A DNA stretch of 64,000 nucleotides. Source: Siminovitchia thermophila. GTDB lineage: Bacteria; Bacillota; Bacilli; Bacillales; Bacillaceae_C. The position numbers and the translations under genes are program-made. Positions 15,994-27,000 of this stretch are shown here, piece after piece. The DNA is taken from the NCBI RefSeq assembly GCF_016909185.1, contig NZ_JAFBFH010000004.1, positions 1-64,000 on the forward strand. Direction: 5' to 3'. The notes under the pieces were generated by a model that was not told the DNA's origin, made no database searches, and was given only the letters and a program-made list of their open reading frames with translations. The first letter of the stretch is position 1. Every line of letters begins with the position of its first letter.

Positions 15994-16682
15994 GACCATC
16001 CTCCTTCCACAAAGCGCTTCACTTTTTCTGTTTGCGGAGATTCAAGCAGGGTGCTTTCTCCAGCTTCAACGAGGCGCCCATCCATCATCACCCACGTATA
16101 ATGTCCTATTGTTCTAGCCTGCTCCAAATGGTGGGTAATCCAAATCATCGTGACGCCGTATCTGCGGTTTATTTTTACAATCAATTGTTCAATCTCTTTC
16201 GAAGAAGCGGGATCGAGCGAAGCTGTAATCTCGTCCAACAGTAAAATATCCGGGCGATTGACAAGTGTCCTGGCTATCGAAACCTTTTGGCGTTGGCCGC
16301 CTGAAAGGCTTTTGCTGTCTCTATCTAAAAAAGCCTCGTCCAATCCAACGTCTTCCAAAAAAGAGGCAGCCTCTTTTTTCGGGAGGTTTTTTCCTGCCAA
16401 TTTCAATGGTAAGGCCAGATTGTCATAAACTGTTCCTTTAATCATGGGCGCATTCTGAAGGGCGATCCCGGCCATTCGCCTAAGTTCAATAGGCGCATAT
16501 TCATTTATATTTTTGTCATGAATAAAAATATCTCCGGAGGTGGGGGAGATCAAACCATTGCAGAGTTTCAACAGCGTTGTTTTCCCTGCTCCCGATGGAC
16601 CGGCCAGCGTGGTGATTTTTCTGGCGGGAATCGAGCCGGTTATTTCTTTTAATATATCGGCATCACCGATAGAATAAGACAC
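15990..16682 (-). CDS. FetA-like ABC transporter ATP-binding protein, 5' end doubtful
   Basis: A 230-residue ATPase with Walker A GPSGAGKTT, Q-loop ALQNAPM, signature LSGGQRQKVSIAR, Walker B ILLLDEITASLD and H-loop WITHH. It partners the permease that overlaps its 3' end. The annotated GTG start leaves out the first beta strand: in-frame upstream codons still read LKPAIHFHRV, as expected for the family, back to a stop. The only well-placed start (ATG at 16734 with AAAGGAAG upstream) is in another frame and runs to a stop near 16660. So either a rare ATT/CTG start is used or a one-base change has broken the N-terminus. Confidence 0.75.
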   Translation of the reverse strand: MSYSIGDADILKEITGSIPARKITTLAGPSGAGKTTLLKLCNGLISPTSGDIFIHDKNINEYAPIELRRMAGIALQNAPMIKGTVYDNLALPLKLAGKNLPKKEAASFLEDVGLDEAFLDRDSKSLSGGQRQKVSIARTLVNRPDILLLDEITASLDPASSKEIEQLIVKINRRYGVTMIWITHHLEQARTIGHYTWVMMDGRLVEAGESTLLESPQTEKVKRFVEGGWS

Positions 16683-16913
16683 GCGGTGAAAATGAATGGC
16701 GGGTTTCAGCAGATGTTCTGTAGTAATTGTTCATGACACTTCCTTTCCCGACGTGAATCATGTATGAAATAATAGTACAGGAGATGCGAGTGAACCTCAA
16801 ACAGGTTGTTTGCTTTTTGTTAAAATGGAGGAGCGGCACAGTTTTTTCACAATCATGTCAATTGTATTTGGCATCGTTCATGTTTAAGATAAAGAAAGAG
16901 GCTGGTGATCAAT

Positions 16914-17621
16914 ATGCAACAAATTAACCTTTTCCTTGCTTTCGGGGCGGGCTTTTTATCTTTTATTTCCCCTTGTTCCCTCCCATTATATCCGGCATTT
17001 CTTTCCTATTTAACCGGCATGTCGGTCAGTGAGTTGAAGTCGGATCAGGGAGTTTTCAAGAAGAAAGCCTTTATCCATACACTATTGTTCTTACTGGGCT
17101 TTTCCATCATCTTTTTGGTGATTGGCTTTTCTTCAACGCTGTTGGCGGACTTTTTCATCAAGTTTAAAGATCTTATGAGGCAAGTAGGCGCGATTGTCCT
17201 CGTTTTTTTTGGTTTAGTGTTGGCTGGTGTGCTGAACTTTAACTTCCTGAATATGGATAAGAAAATTCAATTTCAGAACAGGCCCGCAGGGTATGTGGGT
17301 TCTGTATTGATTGGACTGGCCTTTGCCGCAGGCTGGACTCCATGCACCGGGCCGATTTTAGTGGGGGTCGCTACCCTTGTCGCTCAAGATCCGGGAAAAG
17401 GACTCTTTTATATGGGCGCCTATGTCCTCGGATTTTCGATCCCATTTATTTTAATGTCTTTATTTATGGATAAAATGACATTCCTGAAAAGAAACGGACA
17501 GCGCTTTATGAAGATTGGCGGCATTTTGATGGTCATCGTAGGGATTCTTTTGTTCTTTGATTGGATGACTGTGATTATTTCCCTTTTACTCCCCCTATTT
17601 GGCGGTTTTACCGGGTTTTGA
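16914..17621 (+). CDS. ccdA: CcdA, cytochrome c biogenesis thiol-disulfide transporter
   Basis: A 235-residue protein with six membrane segments, the same length as B. subtilis CcdA. The two redox cysteines are seen in FISPCSLPLYPAF and GWTPCTGPILVG. CcdA moves reducing equivalents from cytoplasmic thioredoxin across the membrane to ResA-type and spore thiol-disulfide proteins. The ATG at 16914 fits the family length; an in-frame GTG at 16905 sits too close to the AAGAGG site. It stands alone between a minus-strand ABC operon and a membrane protein gene. Confidence 0.9.
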   Translation: MQQINLFLAFGAGFLSFISPCSLPLYPAFLSYLTGMSVSELKSDQGVFKKKAFIHTLLFLLGFSIIFLVIGFSSTLLADFFIKFKDLMRQVGAIVLVFFGLVLAGVLNFNFLNMDKKIQFQNRPAGYVGSVLIGLAFAAGWTPCTGPILVGVATLVAQDPGKGLFYMGAYVLGFSIPFILMSLFMDKMTFLKRNGQRFMKIGGILMVIVGILLFFDWMTVIISLLLPLFGGFTGF

Positions 17622-17669
17622 GATGCTTGGCATGGCATTTGTCACAAATTTATAATAATGAAAGTCGGT

Positions 17670-17692
17670 CCTGCGTTTTTGCGGGGCTTTTT
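17670..17692 (+). terminator. Short terminator after ccdA
   Basis: CCTGC (17670-17674) and GCGGG (17681-17685) form a short GC-rich stem followed by a T-run (CTTTTTC). Confidence 0.5.
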
Positions 17693-17727
17693 CTATGTTA
17701 CGATAAAAGTAAAACGAGGGGATTTTT

Positions 17728-18768
17728 ATGACAGCTGTTCAAAGAGACCGTCGATTTTACGTTCTGCTATTTCTGCTCTTTCTTGTTCTTGGCGTCAATA
17801 CATTCTTATATCGTTCCCCCATTACACCATTGGTTCTCTCTGCGGATGCGAATTGGGTCGTTATTGGGTCACTGATTGACTTGGCTATTGTTGCTCCGCT
17901 GCTCATTTTGTTCTTGAAGCGAGGGAAAAAGATCACGGTTAAATCATTCGTGATGTGGATGGTGCTTGGGGTTGTACTTGCCCGTTTTCTCATACCAAGC
18001 GTCTATTTCGAGCCATTCACCTACTTGCCAATTGCCGCCATCGGCTTGGAAGCTGTCATCTTATTGGCTGAATTGGGCTTGGTCGTTTTGCTGGCTTGGA
18101 GGCTTCCGGGCATTATTCGTTGGATCAAAGCGCATGGCGAAAGCCCGTTGTTCCTGCTCCCCGCAGCTGTTGAAAAGCGTGTTGGCTCCCATGTGTTGCT
18201 GAGGATTGTGGCACATGAAATCATCGTGTTCTTTTATGCGTTTGCTTCATGGAAAAAACATCCCCCGAAAGGTGAATCCTATTTTACCCTTCATCAAAAA
18301 TCAAGCTTGATTGCTGTTTACATTATGCTGATTCATGCGGTGGTGATTGAGACGATTGGGATTCACTGGTTGATACACGGAAAGTCGCCGGTGATTTCTG
18401 TTATCCTGCTCATTCTTAACATTTACACTGTCATTTATTTTATCGGCGAAATTCAGGCGGTACGGTTAAATCCCTTATCGGTTAAAGATAAGAAACTGTA
18501 TGTTTCGTTGGGGATGGGAAAGCGGATGGTTATCCCATTTGCAGAAATGGAGAAGATCCATTGGGGAAAGGAGGCAGCCGAATTCAACCTCAAGTCCAAA
18601 GAGCTGATTACGTTTATCGCCAAGGACTTTGAGGAAGTGCCGCCCCATTGTGTGATTGAATTTAGAAAACCGCTGGAGGCATCCATGCTTTATGGATTGA
18701 AAAAAACATACACGAAAGCGGCCATTCGCCTGGATGAGCCCGAACGCTTTAAATCACTTTTTTCATAA
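17728..18768 (+). CDS. Multi-pass membrane protein, unknown function
   Basis: A 346-residue protein with about seven membrane segments in residues 11-245, followed by a cytoplasmic domain of about 100 residues (LNPLSVKDKKLYVSLGMGKR through the C-terminus) that looks like a PH-type beta domain. Relatives in Bacillus have been labelled beta-carotene 15,15'-monooxygenase without support. No catalytic motif is seen. The ATG follows GAGGGGA by 6 bases. It ends at a hairpin shared with the convergent YjcZ gene. Confidence 0.7.
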   Translation: MTAVQRDRRFYVLLFLLFLVLGVNTFLYRSPITPLVLSADANWVVIGSLIDLAIVAPLLILFLKRGKKITVKSFVMWMVLGVVLARFLIPSVYFEPFTYLPIAAIGLEAVILLAELGLVVLLAWRLPGIIRWIKAHGESPLFLLPAAVEKRVGSHVLLRIVAHEIIVFFYAFASWKKHPPKGESYFTLHQKSSLIAVYIMLIHAVVIETIGIHWLIHGKSPVISVILLILNIYTVIYFIGEIQAVRLNPLSVKDKKLYVSLGMGKRMVIPFAEMEKIHWGKEAAEFNLKSKELITFIAKDFEEVPPHCVIEFRKPLEASMLYGLKKTYTKAAIRLDEPERFKSLFS

Positions 18769-18773
18769 AAAAG

Positions 18774-18803
18774 AGCCGTCCTCGCTCCAGTGGCGGGACG
18801 GCT
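18774..18803. terminator. Bidirectional terminator
   Basis: AGCCGTCC (18774-18781) and GGACGGCT (18796-18803) are perfect arms. A-runs on the left give a U-run for transcripts from the minus-strand YjcZ gene; the plus-strand U-run is poor. Confidence 0.7.
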
Positions 18804-18824
18804 TATGATAATGCCAGTGTTCTA

Positions 18825-18959
18825 CTAGTAGCAGACTGCTCCAATAATGACCAGCAGGATAAATAGTACGACGATTAACGCGAATCCGCCACCGTATCCG
18901 AAACCTCCGTATCCAAAGCCACCACATCCGAAACCGGGATATCCAAAACCGAAGCCCAA
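18825..18959 (-). CDS. YjcZ family sporulation-associated small protein
   Basis: A 44-residue protein: a Gly/Phe/Tyr-rich N-terminal half ([20 protein letters not shown]) followed by one hydrophobic helix ([19 protein letters not shown]). This is the typical YjcZ layout; the family is found only in spore-forming Bacillales and is linked to sporulation. It starts at TTG 18959 with AAAGGGGTGA 5 bases upstream. Confidence 0.85.
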   Translation of the reverse strand: MGFGFGYPGFGCGGFGYGGFGYGGGFALIVVLFILLVIIGAVCY

Positions 18960-18994
18960 AAGTATCACCCCTTTCTCATTGAATTAGGAATTCC

Positions 18995-19180
18995 TTATTC
19001 ACTGCTGCTTTCATTTTCTAGTCTCTCTTCTTCCCGCGGCCTTCCCCAAAAAAATGCCCAGGGATCCCTCGGAAGCTCCTCCCTGTCCCTATGAGGCTGC
19101 TCACGGACAAAATCCACATTTTGCGCGTGAATAACCAAATTATCCACGTGAATGACTTTTTCTTTCTTTTGGTTAGACAT
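18995..19180 (-). CDS. Small conserved Bacillus protein, unknown function
   Basis: A 61-residue hydrophilic protein with an N-terminal KEKVIHVDNLVIHAQNV segment and a C-terminal RDPWAFFWGRPREEE motif. This pattern recurs in short uncharacterised Bacillaceae proteins. The start has a strong GAGAGGAGG 6 bases upstream, so it is a real gene. It precedes the yjcZ-like gene on the same strand. Confidence 0.65.
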   Translation of the reverse strand: MSNQKKEKVIHVDNLVIHAQNVDFVREQPHRDREELPRDPWAFFWGRPREEERLENESSSE

Positions 19181-19356
19181 CGCTATCCTCCTCTCCCTGT
19201 GGGTAACGGTTCTTTGTTATATTATTCAACATGGATATTTGTGTATAGGCGAAAGAGGAAACGAATAAAAAAATTACCAAAAAAATTTGCAAAAACTTTA
19301 GATGGAAAAAAATGTGGGTTTTTAAAGCACAATGTGAGTATAAAAAATACATCCAA

Positions 19357-19393
19357 AAACCGGCTAACCTCCGTGAAAGGGGGTTGCCGGTTT
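19357..19393 (-). terminator. Terminator of the methyltransferase gene
   Basis: AAACCGGCTAACC (19357-19369) pairs with GGTTGCCGGTTT (19382-19393) with one bulged base. Read on the minus strand it is followed by a U-rich run, just past the methyltransferase stop. Confidence 0.75.
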
Positions 19394-19404
19394 GAATAAA
19401 GTGT

Positions 19405-20319
19405 TTATTTTTTTACAGCATGAATGTAATGAATCGTTTCAAAGGCAGACAGGTAGTCTGTACGTTTGTCAAAATATAGTTCGTGGATTCTTTCTGGAGT
19501 TAAGTGTTCATAAATGAGTAAACCCGATTGTTCCAACATGCTCTCCATTTCAGCATAGGAAAAGCATGACCTCATTGGTTCCCCGCTTGCTGCTGCCATT
19601 TTCACCATATTTTCTACTCTGTTGGAAACTCCTTTTTCTGTAAATAGCCTTTCATCGGCAAAATCCAAAACGATGGAACTTCCGTGTGGGACATTGGCAA
19701 ATAACTGGTTGATCAGATTTGCGTTTTCTTCCTTCGTTAAATAATAAGATACGCCTAAAAGACTAAAAAGAGTTTTTTGGTTACTAAACCCAGCGTCCAG
19801 CAACTTTTGAACTAAGAAGTCTTTGGTGAAGTCCATGGCAACAAAATGAAGGTTGCCGGGAATTGTGAAGCCGGCTTTAGTCAATTTTTCCTGTTTCCAT
19901 GCTTGTGTGTCGGGGTGATCGACTTCGAATATGTCAAGGGTATGCTCCATCTCGGGATGGCGAAAACAGAAAGTATCCAAGCCCGCTCCGAGTATGACAT
20001 ACTGTTTTAGCCCCAGTTTCATTTCAGTCCCCACTACCTGTTCACAATAGGCGGCTCGTGCCAATGGTGTTGGTGAAAGTTGAACTTGTGTGATCCATTT
20101 GATGATTTCTTCTTTATTTTCCAAAGATTTTTCCGCTATTTCTTGATTAAAAAACGCTATACCCTGAACCATATTTTCTTTAATGCTATGAAACTCTTCT
20201 GTGGTAATGAGCTCTTTGGCCAAATAGTCGTTAAAAATTTTCGGTGAATCGAATTCACTGTGATAAGCTCTGCCAAAAGCCGCTATCAATGAAGTTAAAC
20301 TAGACTTGCCTTCTTCCAC
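19405..20319 (-). CDS. SAM-dependent methyltransferase (LCMT/TIGR00027-like)
   Basis: A 304-residue class I methyltransferase. Motif I is YVILGAGLDTFCFR, with the acidic loop FEVDHPDTQAWK that binds the SAM ribose, LLGVSYYLTKEEN and VLDFADE. It belongs to the leucine-carboxyl-methyltransferase-like superfamily (TIGR00027 type) often linked to secondary metabolism; the substrate cannot be predicted. Start is GTG at 20319 with GAAGGAG 9 bases upstream. It is driven by a fully consensus promoter and separated from it by a strong palindrome with a U-run, which suggests conditional expression. Confidence 0.8.
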   Translation of the reverse strand: MEEGKSSLTSLIAAFGRAYHSEFDSPKIFNDYLAKELITTEEFHSIKENMVQGIAFFNQEIAEKSLENKEEIIKWITQVQLSPTPLARAAYCEQVVGTEMKLGLKQYVILGAGLDTFCFRHPEMEHTLDIFEVDHPDTQAWKQEKLTKAGFTIPGNLHFVAMDFTKDFLVQKLLDAGFSNQKTLFSLLGVSYYLTKEENANLINQLFANVPHGSSIVLDFADERLFTEKGVSNRVENMVKMAAASGEPMRSCFSYAEMESMLEQSGLLIYEHLTPERIHELYFDKRTDYLSAFETIHYIHAVKK

Positions 20320-20338
20320 GCAAATTCACTCCTTCAAG

Positions 20339-20401
20339 TTAAAACGAAAAAAAATAGGATTCCCCTGGCCAGGAGAATCCTATTCTACAACTTAAATTCA
20401 T
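20339..20401 (-). CDS. Possible 20-residue leader peptide
   Basis: Immediately after the -10 box, an ATG at 20401 opens a 20-codon frame (MNLSCRIGFSWPGESYFFSF) whose codons run through the terminator-like palindrome. The frame stops 3 bases before the methyltransferase ribosome binding site. There is no room for its own ribosome binding site, so it would need leaderless initiation; translation is therefore doubtful. Confidence 0.3.
   Translation of the reverse strand: MNLSCRIGFSWPGESYFFSF
20342..20384 (-). promoter_or_regulatory. Terminator-like attenuator in methyltransferase leader
   Basis: A 32-base near-perfect palindrome (20353-20384; half-site AATAGGATTC with inner CCTGGCCAGG) is followed on the minus strand by a run of eight U (20345-20352). 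It lies between the promoter and the ribosome binding site of the methyltransferase gene. As RNA it is an intrinsic terminator; as DNA it could be an operator. Either way the gene should be conditional. Confidence 0.65.
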
Positions 20402-20409
20402 AAAAGTAA

Positions 20410-20438
20410 ATTATAGCACAAAAAATTAATTTTGTCAA
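20410..20438 (-). promoter_or_regulatory. Consensus sigma-A promoter of the methyltransferase gene
   Basis: On the minus strand TTGACA (20438-20433), a 17-base spacer and TATAAT (20415-20410): an exact match to the sigma-A consensus at both boxes. Confidence 0.9.
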
Positions 20439-21070
20439 GATATTAGGTGTAAGTAGTTAACGGGGGGGAAAATTCGGATTATTGAAATGAAAAGGGCATT
20501 CCAGGATGTCTTTTTTATAAAAAGCGTCAGGGAAGTCATGTAACAAAAATGTCATAAATAGATACGAAAAAATGACTTCTATATCCGAGGTTCAATGTTT
20601 GCAGTACTTGGTATCGCTTGCATGAAAAATTCACTTAAGCCTGCGAATTTCATTTTATACGTGTTCAATGGAAAAAACACCTTATTGTACAGATTTTGTA
20701 AAGTTTCACCATCCATAATCCTTTTTTGGGACCAAATTCAACGAGAACAGTAGTTCAAACTGTTTATTCGTTTTAGATCTCTCCAACGACTTGGCTTTTG
20801 ACACCGATCTAGATGGGGGCACTTTAGACATCAAGCAGAAATCCTTCGTCTTTAAGAAAGCGAGAAAGCAGAGACTTGGGATTTGGTGTAAAAGCTGACC
20901 TTCTGAATGAGCTTCCGTGTTTTTCCCCCATCAAAGAGTGTAGAGATTTTCCCACTTTCTCATTTCGAAATGATGTGCCGAAGGAGGCGATTTTATCAAA
21001 TGAATAGTTATGATGTCTGATTTCAAAAAACATTCAAGGAAAAAATTTTTGTTAGGGGGATTATGTTGAA
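20439..21070. other. Intergenic region upstream of adhesin gene
   Basis: No gene is supported. A perfect 14-base palindrome TCATTTCGAAATGA lies at 20960-20973, about 100 bases before the adhesin start, and is a candidate operator. Minus-strand frames at about 20700-21030 contain no recognised domain and may be the relic of a lost gene. Confidence 0.4.
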
Positions 21071-24000
21071 ATGGGGAAAAAGATTGGGCATATTGCCTTG
21101 TTATTCCTGCTTCTCTCTCAAACTTTTTTAAGCGGCTTTTCCAATTCGCCTGAAATAAAGAGCGCTGAAAAGCTGGAACAAGACTTGATCTCAAAGGTGA
21201 CTCTGTTTGATGAAGAAGGAAAGATGATGGATTCAAGTCATGCAGTAAACAAAGATGACGTCGTAAATATACAGTTCGACTGGTCATATACAGAAGCTGT
21301 TCAAGTAGGGGAAACTTATACGTTTGCCATTCCCCGTGAATTGAAAGTTGTGAGGGAGCAACAGGGTTCATTACTGGGAACAAATGGCGACATTGGTTCT
21401 TTTCAAGTGAAAACAGATGGAACGGTCGCTCTGACTTTTCATGACAAGGTTGAAAATCGTGAAAATGCCCAAGGAACACTTCGTATTCAGGCTGCCTTCA
21501 ATCAGGAGATCTTGAAAGGAAAAGATACAGCTTCCATTGAATTTGTCATTCAAGAAATAGCTCACGTATTGAACGTATCATTTCTAGCCGATTCAGCAGA
21601 GGAGAATCATGACAAGACAAATGCTGCACCAGGCTCTGATAGAGAGCAAAAAACGGAACCCACGAGAGTGGAGAACGAGAATGAAGCGAATAGCAAATCA
21701 AACAGTAAGACGGCTGAAGCAAGCGATATAACGAGTAGCAAAGCAACCGTCCGAGCACAAATGAACGCCGGAGCTGCTTCAGAAATAACAGAAAATATTT
21801 TAACATCGGTTTCCTTGAGGGATGAAGATGGAAATATCATTCATGCGGAAGAGAATCCGAATTATCGTCCAAGTTTGGGATCGACAGTGGGAATAGAATA
21901 TACATGGAAGCTTGAAAATAATCATGGGTATGGAGCCGGGTCAACTTTTACATTTCAACTTCCAGAAATATTTAAAGTATATAATGACCTCGAAAATGAA
22001 CCGCTGATATTTGGTGGTATCAATATGGGAACATTTACGGTCAAAACCGACGGCACGATAACCATGGTTTTTAACGAGGAAATAAAAAAACATTCCAATA
22101 TTGAAGGTTCGTTGAAGCTATGGACGGAATTCAGGGAAGACTGGAAAGGAAGCGTCGAACAAGAGATTGTGTTCCCAATAAAAGATGGGGACACCATCAG
22201 CATTCCCGTACACTTTCAGCCAAAACCGGGTCCGGAAATTGATAAAAAGGGAATACCAAATCAAGCCTATAACGCAGAATCGATTGAATGGACAGTTGAT
22301 TTTAACAAACAATTAAAGAAGATACAAAATGCTGTTCTCCGTGATCCGATCCAAACAGGGCAAAGGCTGCAAGCTGATTCGATCAAAGTTTACAAACTGG
22401 ATGTCCAACTGGATGGAAGTGTGGTACAAGGGGATTTGATGGACCCGGGTGAATATGCCATAGAAAAAATAGCGGGCAGCGATTTTCTGGTTCGGTTCAA
22501 AGCAAAACAAATTGATTCCGCCTATCGAGTTGTGTTTGTAACAGATATTACCGATCAAGACGGAACCAAATATAAAAATGAGGCAGTATTGACAGGGGAT
22601 GATGTAAGCCTTCCTGCAAGTGCAACGGTATCAGTGAACCGTGGAAAGCCAATATCCAAAAAATCAACACATTACGATCAACAAACACAAACGATCACAT
22701 GGGAAATTCTATACAACTATAATGAAAAATCGATTTCCAAAAAAGATGCCTTTTTACAAGACTTTTTCAATAAAAGCCAAGGGCTCATTTCAGATTCTTT
22801 CGAAGTTTATAAAGTAACCATTGGTGAAGATGGAAATGAGGCGGGTACAGAGAAGGTTGAAAGTTTCTCGGTAACGCCAACATCCACAAAAAATCAAAAC
22901 GGTTTTGAACTTACATTTAAGGAGGATATCGATTCCGCTTATAAAATTATTTATAAAACCAAAGCGACTGACCGCGTATTCGATTGGGAGAATATTACCA
23001 ATAAAGTGGTGACGGGAGAAGGTAAAGAGGGTGAAGGATCAAGAGATATTCACCAGCAAATTTTGATTAAAGCCAATTACCCAAATCATCCTGAAACAGA
23101 TTACGAAAAGAAAACGACTACGTGGGGAATTTCATTCAACAATGATAGCCACCTGATGAAAAATGTAAAATTAAAGGATGTTTTTTCTAATAAGGGGCTG
23201 ACGTTTCAGCCTGATACGTTGAGGATCACAAATGCTGAAAAAACGTTAGTCGAGGGTGAAGACTATCATTTAATCGAAGAAGCTGATGGCTTTACAATCG
23301 AATTTGTTCATGATATTTCAATTCCGCATTTTATCGAGTATCAAACAAAATTTGATTATGATGCGAGAGAAAATGGAAAAAAGGCTTTTCAAAATAAAGC
23401 AACAATCATTTGGCAAGATAAGGATGGAGAAGAAAAACACAAAGATGATACGGCAGAGTTTGATCCGGATCATTATACAAAAGGCAATGGCTTTAAAAAT
23501 GGGTCGTACAATGCGGTTACCAAAGAAATTACCTGGAATATCGGCCTTAACTACAATCTGAAGAAAGTCGAAAATGCTTTGGTGACTGATTATATCCTGG
23601 GTAACCAGAAATTGGTGAAAGACTCCATTGAAGTCTATGAGATGAAGCTGAATGGTTCGGCAAACGGAGTTGAAAAAGGCGCCCAGCTGACTCTTGGTGA
23701 GGATTTTACCATTGAAAATGTTGAAGATAAAAACGGAAATCCAGGGTTTAAAATTAACTTCAATGGAGATATTGATACACCGTACTGGATTACGTATAAA
23801 ACAAGTCTTCAAGATCAACTGATCCAAAAGGAATATAATAACACCGCGAAGCTTTTCAACGGTGATAAGGAAATTACCAGTCTTGATGCGAAAGTATCTG
23901 TCGCTCATGGGGGGGAATATACACATAAATCGGGAGCTCAAAATGGAAAGGTGATTGACTGGAAAGTCAATATCAACTTTGGGCAATCGAAAGTTTCAGA

Positions 24001-27000
24001 TGCAACATTAACCGATGATCCAAGTCCTAATCAAATCTTGCTGGAAAATTCATTCCATTTATACGGCACTAAAATTGCTGAAAATGGCACGGTGACAAAG
24101 GATCCCGAAAATGAACTGAAGCGAGGGGAAGATTACACCCTTGACATTAAAACAGATGATGAAGGCAAGCAAACCTTTGAAATAAAATTCCTCAACGACA
24201 TTGATAAAGCCTATATTTTGGAATATCAGTCATACATCAATGCTCGAAATGGAGATGAAATAACCAATAAAACTTCATTTGACGGTAAGCAGATCACTAC
24301 TGAAGTAACGGATTCTGAAGAAAAAATCGCCGTAAAAATAACCGGCGGTTCTGGAAGCGGCAGTGGCGAAACGGGCAGCCTGGAAGTGACGAAAGTGGAT
24401 GCTTCCACAGGAGACGCGCTAAAAGGAGCGACGTTCACTTTATATGACAACGAAGGAAACATTGCCATTCGCACGCTGACAACTGGTGAAGACGGCAAAG
24501 CGGTATTCAAGAACTTGCTGTACAACGATTATATTTTAAAAGAAGACAAAGCGCCGGATGGATATGTTGTCGGCATCCAGGACAGCAAAACCGTCAAGAT
24601 CGACTCCAAAGAGAACAACCAAATAACGGTGAAAAACAAGAAGATCGTTCATGCCGTTGAATTAATGAAAATAGATCAAGAAACGAAAGAAACGTTAGCC
24701 GGTGCGGTATTTGAACTCCAGCGCAAGGTCGGAGACAAATATCAAAAAGTGGCAGAACTAACAACCGATGAAAAAGGGGTCATTTTTAAAGAAGAGCTTG
24801 AACCAGGAGATTATCAATTTATTGAAATAAAAGCTCCATCAGGTTATCAACTCAACCCTGAACCCATTTCATTCAAAATAGATGAAAAGCAAACAGAAAT
24901 TGTCAGGAAAACAGCAGAAAATCAAATCGTTTTAGGAGCGGTTGAATTAACAAAGGTAGATCAAGACGATCCAGAAACTGTATTATCAGGTGCCATATTT
25001 CAACTTCGGGATGAGAAAGGCAATATTCTCCAAGAAGGTTTAACAACAGATAAAAATGGCAAACTCATTGTAAAAGATTTACGGCCGGGTCCATATCAAT
25101 TTGTTGAAATGAAAGCACCCGAACATTACGGCCTGGATTCTTCACCAATTCCATTCGAAATTAAAAAAGGACAACAAGAAGCGTTACAAGTAATAGTAGA
25201 TAACGAATTGATACCAGGTTCAGTCGAGTTAATCAAGGTTGATCATGATAACAAGGAGATGACACTGGCTGGTGCAGAGTTCGAGTTACAAGATGCGGCG
25301 GGCAAGGTGCTGCAAACGGGCTTAACAACGAATGAGGATGGAAAGCTCATCGTTAAAGATTTGAAACCGGGCAAGTATCAATTTGTTGAAACGAAAGCAC
25401 CTAAAGATTATGCGCTTGATTCCAAGCCACTGCCGTTTGAAATTGAGAAAGGCCAAAAAGAAATCCTTCTCGTGACAGTTGAAAATGAATTGGCGCCAGG
25501 AGCTGTCGAGTTGACGAAAGTGGATAAAGACAACAAAGCACTCCCTTTATCCGGTGCGGAATTTACGTTGCAGACGGCAGATGGAATAGATCTTCAGGCA
25601 GGGTTAAAAACGGATCAGGAAGGAAAACTGATCGTGAAAGGATTAAAACCGGGCAAATACCAGCTTGTTGAAACGAAAGCGCCCGAACATTATCTCTTGG
25701 ATTCTACTCCACTTGCATTTGAGATTGTCAGAGGCCAAAAAGAAATGCTCAAAATCACGGCATATAACGAACTGATACCAGGCTCTGTAGAATTGATAAA
25801 AGTGGATAAAGATCGCAAAGACTTGTCATTATCCGGTGCGGAATTCAAGTTGCAAACGGCAGAAGGAACGGACCTCCAAGAAGGCTTGACTACGAATGCC
25901 GAAGGCAAGCTCGTTGTACAAAACTTGAAACCAGGCAAGTACCAATTCATTGAAACAAAAGCGCCTGACTTTTATCAACTTACAGCAAAGCCAATACCAT
26001 TTGAAATCGGCAAAAGCCAAAAAGAAACATTGAAGGTAACGGCTGAAAATGAATTCATCCGCGGTAAAGTGGAATTAACGAAGTTTGATAAAGACAACAA
26101 GAACGCACCATTACATGGGGTAGAATTTGCATTGCAAGATGCTAGCGGCAAAACCCTTCAAGAAGGCTTAACAACAGACAAAGACGGAAAAGTCGTCATA
26201 GAAGACTTAAAGCCGGGCAACTATCAATTTGTCGAAACAAAACCGCTATTTGGCTATAAATCAAACAACACGCCAATCACATTTACAATTGCCAAAAGTA
26301 AAACGGAAGCAGATGTAGAATGGATTAAACTGACAGCAGAAAATGAATTGGTGCCAGGATCAGTGGAATTGACAAAGGTGGATGGCGACAATAACAAGGC
26401 CCCATTGGCCGACGCGGAGTTTGAGCTTCAAGATGCCAACGGCAAAACGCTTCAAGAAGGCTTGATGACAAATGAAAGTGGCAAGCTGATCGTAAGCAAT
26501 TTAAAACCGGGCAAGTACCAGTTTGTGGAAACGAAAGCGCCTTTTGGCTATCATTTGGACCCGACCCCAATCGCATTCACGATTGAAAAAGGCCAAACAG
26601 AGGCAGTAAACGTAATTGCGCAAAATGCTCTTGCGACAGGCTCAGTCCAATTGCTCAAAGTCGATAAAGACAATGACGAGTTAACATTGGAAGGCGCGGA
26701 GTTTGAGCTTCAGGATGCCAACGGCAAAACGCTTCAGTCCGGCCTATCGACAAACAAGGAAGGCATAATTGCCGTCAAAGATTTAAAACCGGGCAAGTAC
26801 CAGTTTGTGGAAACGAAAGCGCCTTTTGGCTATCATTTGGACCCGACCCCAATCGCATTCACGATTGAAAAAGGCCAAACAGAGGCAGTAAACGTAATTG
26901 CGCAAAATGATCTTGCGACAGGCTCAGTCCAATTGCTCAAAGTTGATAAAGACAATGACGAGTTAACTTTGGAAGGCGCGGAGTTTGAGCTTCAAGATGC

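Noticed and set aside
19091-19399. 102-codon plus-strand frame
   Set aside because: It is antisense to a well-supported small gene and runs through that region's promoter and the methyltransferase terminator.
20824-21033. 69-codon minus-strand frame upstream of the adhesin
   Set aside because: No recognisable domain and no convincing start; kept only as a possible relic in the intergenic entry.
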